DNA of 64,000 bases from Caprella mutica (taxonomy: Eukaryota > Arthropoda > Malacostraca > Amphipoda > Caprellidae): contig CANNZV010000924.1 in the NCBI GenBank assembly GCA_947561585.1, forward strand, positions 49,714-113,713, written 5' to 3'. Under the pieces are notes generated by a model, which was not told the origin of the DNA, searched no databases, and was given only the letters and a program-made list of their open reading frames with translations. The translations under genes and the position numbers were made by a program. How positions within the stretch are numbered: position 1 is the first letter of the stretch; each line of letters opens with the position of its first letter. Positions 60,538-64,000 of this stretch are shown one piece after another.

Positions 60538-61062
60538 GCATGATCTATCCTATGGCTATGATATTAATCTATTTATTTTACGTTCTAGTTATCAACGAAT
60601 AGAAACTCATAGTCCGATTAAGGAAAATTATATACGTTATTTGCAGGTGGTATGAATATACTTCACTCTTAGTAATTTACATACATTTGCATAGCTTAGT
60701 GAAATTACTCTAATAAACTATGTAAATGTACAGAAAATTATTCCAATTTCACATATGCATATTGTATAAGCTAAAGCTATTTAAAAGAATTTTATCAGGA
60801 GAGCTAAAATAAATATTATTAGTTATACACACCGTCTAATAAAATTTTCTGTAAGATTTTTATCGTATTTCAGGGTTATCTAGTGAATAATTCAGAGTTA
60901 TTTAGTGTGTATTTCCCTGGCGAAAATCATTTATTTCCGAGGTACTAGGGGAATATCTGATGGGTCGATCCTTGTTCACTGGGTCCTCTGATATTTCAGA
61001 AATAAATTGTTGTTGCCTGAGTTCAGGATTATTTAGTTAGCGGTAGAAAAGATTGGAACCCC
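60538..61062. other. Spacer, nothing recognised
   Basis: Short repeated words such as 'ttatttagt' and 'tatttccctgg' occur at about 60,870-61,030. No gene. Confidence 0.35.
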
Positions 61063-61335
61063 CGATAAACCTACCAATAACCTTACCTACCTACCAATAA
61101 CCTTGCCTACCTACCAATAACCTTACCTACCTACCAATAACCTTGCCTACCTACCAATAACCTTACCTACCTACCAATAACCTTGCCTACCTACCAATAA
61201 CCTTACCTACCTACCAATAACCTTACCTACCTACCAATAACCTTGCCTACCTACCAATAACCTTACCTACCTACCAATAACCTTGCCTACCTACCAATAA
61301 CCTTACCTACCTACCAATAACCTTACCCTCCTTAC
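61063..61335. repeat. 20 bp minisatellite ACCAATAACCTTACCTACCT
   Basis: About 13 units of 'accaataaccttacctacct'. Many units alternate ttacc with ttgcc, giving a partial 40 bp higher-order period. Confidence 0.95.
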
Positions 61336-61364
61336 CTATCTTCCAACATCCTTATACTCTACCC

Positions 61365-61475
61365 GGCATTAGGACTTTTCTCCGTCAGGTCATTTCCCCG
61401 TCACGATTTTTTCCCGCCGGACCTTTTCCCAGCGTGGTATTCCGTGACGGGTTTTCTTCGGCTGATTTACTCCCC
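61365..61475. repeat. Degenerate TTTTCCCGxC repeat patch
   Basis: Words such as 'catttccccgtcacg', 'ttttttcccgccgg' and 'ccttttcccagcg' repeat loosely, in the style of the foldback-element arms. No inverted partner was found within the window. Confidence 0.5.
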
Positions 61476-62559
61476 CCCCCTGAATAAATTATCAGGATTT
61501 TGGGTTTTTAATTTATGATATCGATAAAACAAACAATTTTATCGATTGAAGAAATTTTATTAACAGAGTTCTATAGTACTACAGTCATATTTTATATTTC
61601 CCTTTATGTGTCCATATTGGTTGTTTTTTCTATAAGACTGTACCTTTGTTAATTCGCACATAATTCAGTTATGCTACACTGAATTTTATTCATAATTAAG
61701 AACTTCTACTTTACATAAATTATTCAAGATTTACATTTCCTATTAATTGTTTAAGTATTCCTAACTTTTATGTTCGTAGAAGTGAATTGGATCGGAAGCG
61801 TTACTTATTTTTGGTAATTTGGATAATTTGTACCTACATTGGTAATGATGTAAAATAATGGATGAGGTGAGTTATAAAGAATTCAATCCCAATTTGTAGC
61901 TAATATTGGTGAAAGAAACGGTTTTGAATTAATGAAAATTATGGATAATGATGTAAGACTACAATTATGATTGAAATAATATAGTTGATTAGTCTGTTTC
62001 CCACTCTACCCTTCTACAATATCCTTATTCTAACTTATACTTCTATCTTTACTTTACTTTATACATACTTCATTGAAATAAAATTGGATAAAATTGAGCT
62101 TTAGCTTCATCCTTGTTAAGAAATTAAGATCAATACTCCGTATTTTTTTAATCCGAGATAAATTTTCCAATTTGAATAATGAGTCTATTGTAAAGTAAAA
62201 TATTACAGTAATATGTTTCAATCTACTGTTTGCATTTCATTTTTATGGCAAGTTTATTTTATAAAGTTATAATGGCATTTGTAACCTCGGCTATATTATA
62301 TGTACAGTTGTACATACTGCTCTACGTTTCACTCTTTTGGGCAAATGAGTTTCTTGCAATGAAAGAGGATTAGCTTTATAGTTTGCCTTGGAAGTTTCAT
62401 GAAATATTCATCTGCATGGTGAGTAAAAATTTATAAAGAAATTGAAAGTGGTTCAAAAACACCAAAATATAAGAGTTATATGAATGTTATAAATAGTTTA
62501 ATTGGAAATAGGATCAATAATAGTTTTTTAGGGGTTTTCGTACAATAAAATTTGAATTA
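61476..62559. other. AT-rich spacer, nothing recognised
   Basis: Nothing I can name. Confidence 0.35.
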
Positions 62560-63240
62560 AAGGTGACGAGTCAAGTGAAAACTGTATACTGTTTCATTTT
62601 TCCAATTTCCAACCACTTTCAAAAGACGCTTATCCATTGAGTCTGTCAATATCTAAATTGTTTAAGACGTTATCCTCTTACACGAGCCTTTAATTTCCCT
62701 CCAGAGCTCATCTTTCGACGAAAACAGTCGTCCTCCCACATACACATTCTGCTTCAGGATGGAATAGAGGTTTCCAATTTGGTTTAAATCTGGAGAGAGA
62801 CTGTGGGCCATACCATCAGCATGTCATCGACGAATTTATTACTTCTCAGAAAATTCACAATAGCCTTAGTAAAGTGAGGAGTGCTGTCATGCATGAAAAT
62901 GATCTTTCTTTTGAGAAGATTACCTTCTCAGCTAATGAACAAATCTACTTTTTAAAAATTTAATAAATAATTTGCAAAATTTACTTTCACTCTTTCTGGT
63001 ATCCTGAAAAGTCCGACCAGTTCATTTTCAATTATCACACCTCCACCCTCTATTTGACATCAAATTCATGAGCCAAAAGGGAGCCAAGTTTTAGCCCAAC
63101 CGTCAGTGTCGGGGATAAGTAATAAACTTCTTCACAGTACGGAGGTCATGTGTAATTTTTCACTGAACACTATGTCTCTCAGAAAGAATGGATACTAGGA
63201 CAGGCTTTTCAGCATCAGAGAGAAAAAAAGGACAGCGACT
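62560..63240 (-). pseudogene. Tc1-like transposase pseudogene
   Basis: Minus-strand pieces in order: PDTDGWAKTW; a GGGVIIENELVG block; FRIPERVKVNFANYL; KRKIIFMHDSTPHF (second catalytic Asp, codon 62,886-62,888); a VWPTVS patch where WPxxSPDLNPIEN is expected, degraded; and NVYVGG-type followed by FRRKMSS/FSSKDELW (about 62,701-62,740). The C-terminal end reads LTDSMDKRL-like. Frameshifts and stops separate the blocks. This order matches the DDE catalytic domain of Tc1-family transposases. It differs from the relic at 40.5-41.1 kb. Confidence 0.72.
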
Positions 63241-64000
63241 CACTCTATTTTCAAAGCCTTCACAAAAGCGTGTTAAAGTATAAAACAGAAAAATGCACAT
63301 TTTAAGTTTTCAACAAACGGATTTCTTTCAAAATTTACACATACTAACTAATTAAGACACATCTGCCAAAAAGATTGAAACGTAGTGAATGCATACTAAT
63401 TTCCGTTAATTTATTAATTATAAATATTGATGAATAAAGCTATAGAATAAATATCGATAAATATAGAAAATCGAAGAACACTCATTATTCTTTTCAGTAT
63501 TTCGAAATTTGGACCTTTTGCCCTATAGACTATATAACGATTCATACTATCTAAAGCAATTAAGTGTTTAAATATAAATTATTTAAATAAATATGAGTAT
63601 ATAATAATGTAAAGAGTTTGTTAAGAAAAAAATGAATGTTATGGTAATAAATTGAATTTGATAAGAAAAACTATAGGAAAATCTATGATATGAATTTTTT
63701 TTAAATTTAATTTGATTCAAGGAAGATTTCACTCATCTGCTTACTATATTTCTGAGTTTTCTTATTCCCCGCCCATTGAAGGTGACACTCTACGAAGAAT
63801 GAGAGCAAGTAACTTTAGCTATGAAGTATTTCTAATATAAAGTAAGAGGAGGTAAGTTTCAGTTACTCTAGATTCCAAGTGTCGATTTTCTTTATGTCCT
63901 GGAATGATAAGAATCAGTAAACAAGATATACGAGATTGAATATTCTCGATCCGAGGGAAATATCGAAATACCTTTTCTTAGTAGTAGCTAGGTGAGGGGT
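63241..64000. other. AT-rich spacer to window end
   Basis: No gene recognised. The Tc1-like element's 5' end may lie in the first part. Confidence 0.35.

Overview
The window looks like non-coding nuclear DNA of an animal, most likely an arthropod and plausibly an insect. This is inferred from the AT-rich composition, the absence of any prokaryote-style gene density, and the mix of decayed mobile elements: a CR1-type LINE, maT and Tc1-like mariner-superfamily transposases, and a retroviral-type integrase remnant. I could not identify a single host gene, tRNA or rRNA with confidence. The only long intact protein-coding stretch is the reverse transcriptase of a LINE at 25,047-26,902 (minus strand).

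Layout. 1-955 is a complex tandem repeat. 1,139-3,490 is a cluster of related ~150 bp sequences in both orientations, with inverted outer arms. 4,380-4,832 is a 32 bp minisatellite. 4,961-7,430 is an inverted-repeat element with CCCA termini and an AT target duplication. 8,146-10,422 is a 61 bp satellite with higher-order structure. 10,423-19,766 and 24,370-35,875 are two nearly identical copies of one block (about 9.3 kb, and 11.5 kb with a LINE inserted). Each copy carries the same nested minisatellites and inverted-repeat elements. Between them (19,767-24,369) lie a LINE fragment, a maT pseudogene and two more tandem arrays. From 35,876 to 64,000 the sequence is AT-rich. It holds a Tc1-like relic (~40.5-41.3 kb), MITE-like elements at 42.2, 47.1 and 60.3 kb, a second maT pseudogene (46.0-47.0 kb), an integrase pseudogene (54.2-54.7 kb), a LINE tail (55.8-56.1 kb), a second Tc1-like relic (62.6-63.2 kb) and many minisatellites.

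The most interesting pattern is a set of foldback-like elements whose inverted arms are made of degenerate short tandem repeats. Three of them (11,863-12,691; 43,688-44,805; 51,494-52,714) share GGT...ACC termini and 8 bp target duplications, perfect in two and 7 of 8 in the third. Others with similar array-built arms lie at 10,434-10,828, 14,845-16,586 and 57,268-58,495. I propose these as one family or group of related families of DNA transposons, possibly Mutator-like. No transposase is visible.

The elements are mostly dead or non-autonomous, and several sit inside tandem arrays. The region therefore reads as a TE and satellite graveyard shaped by nested insertion, array expansion and one very recent (or allelic) block duplication. 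All coordinates of repeats are by eye and may be off by a few bases.
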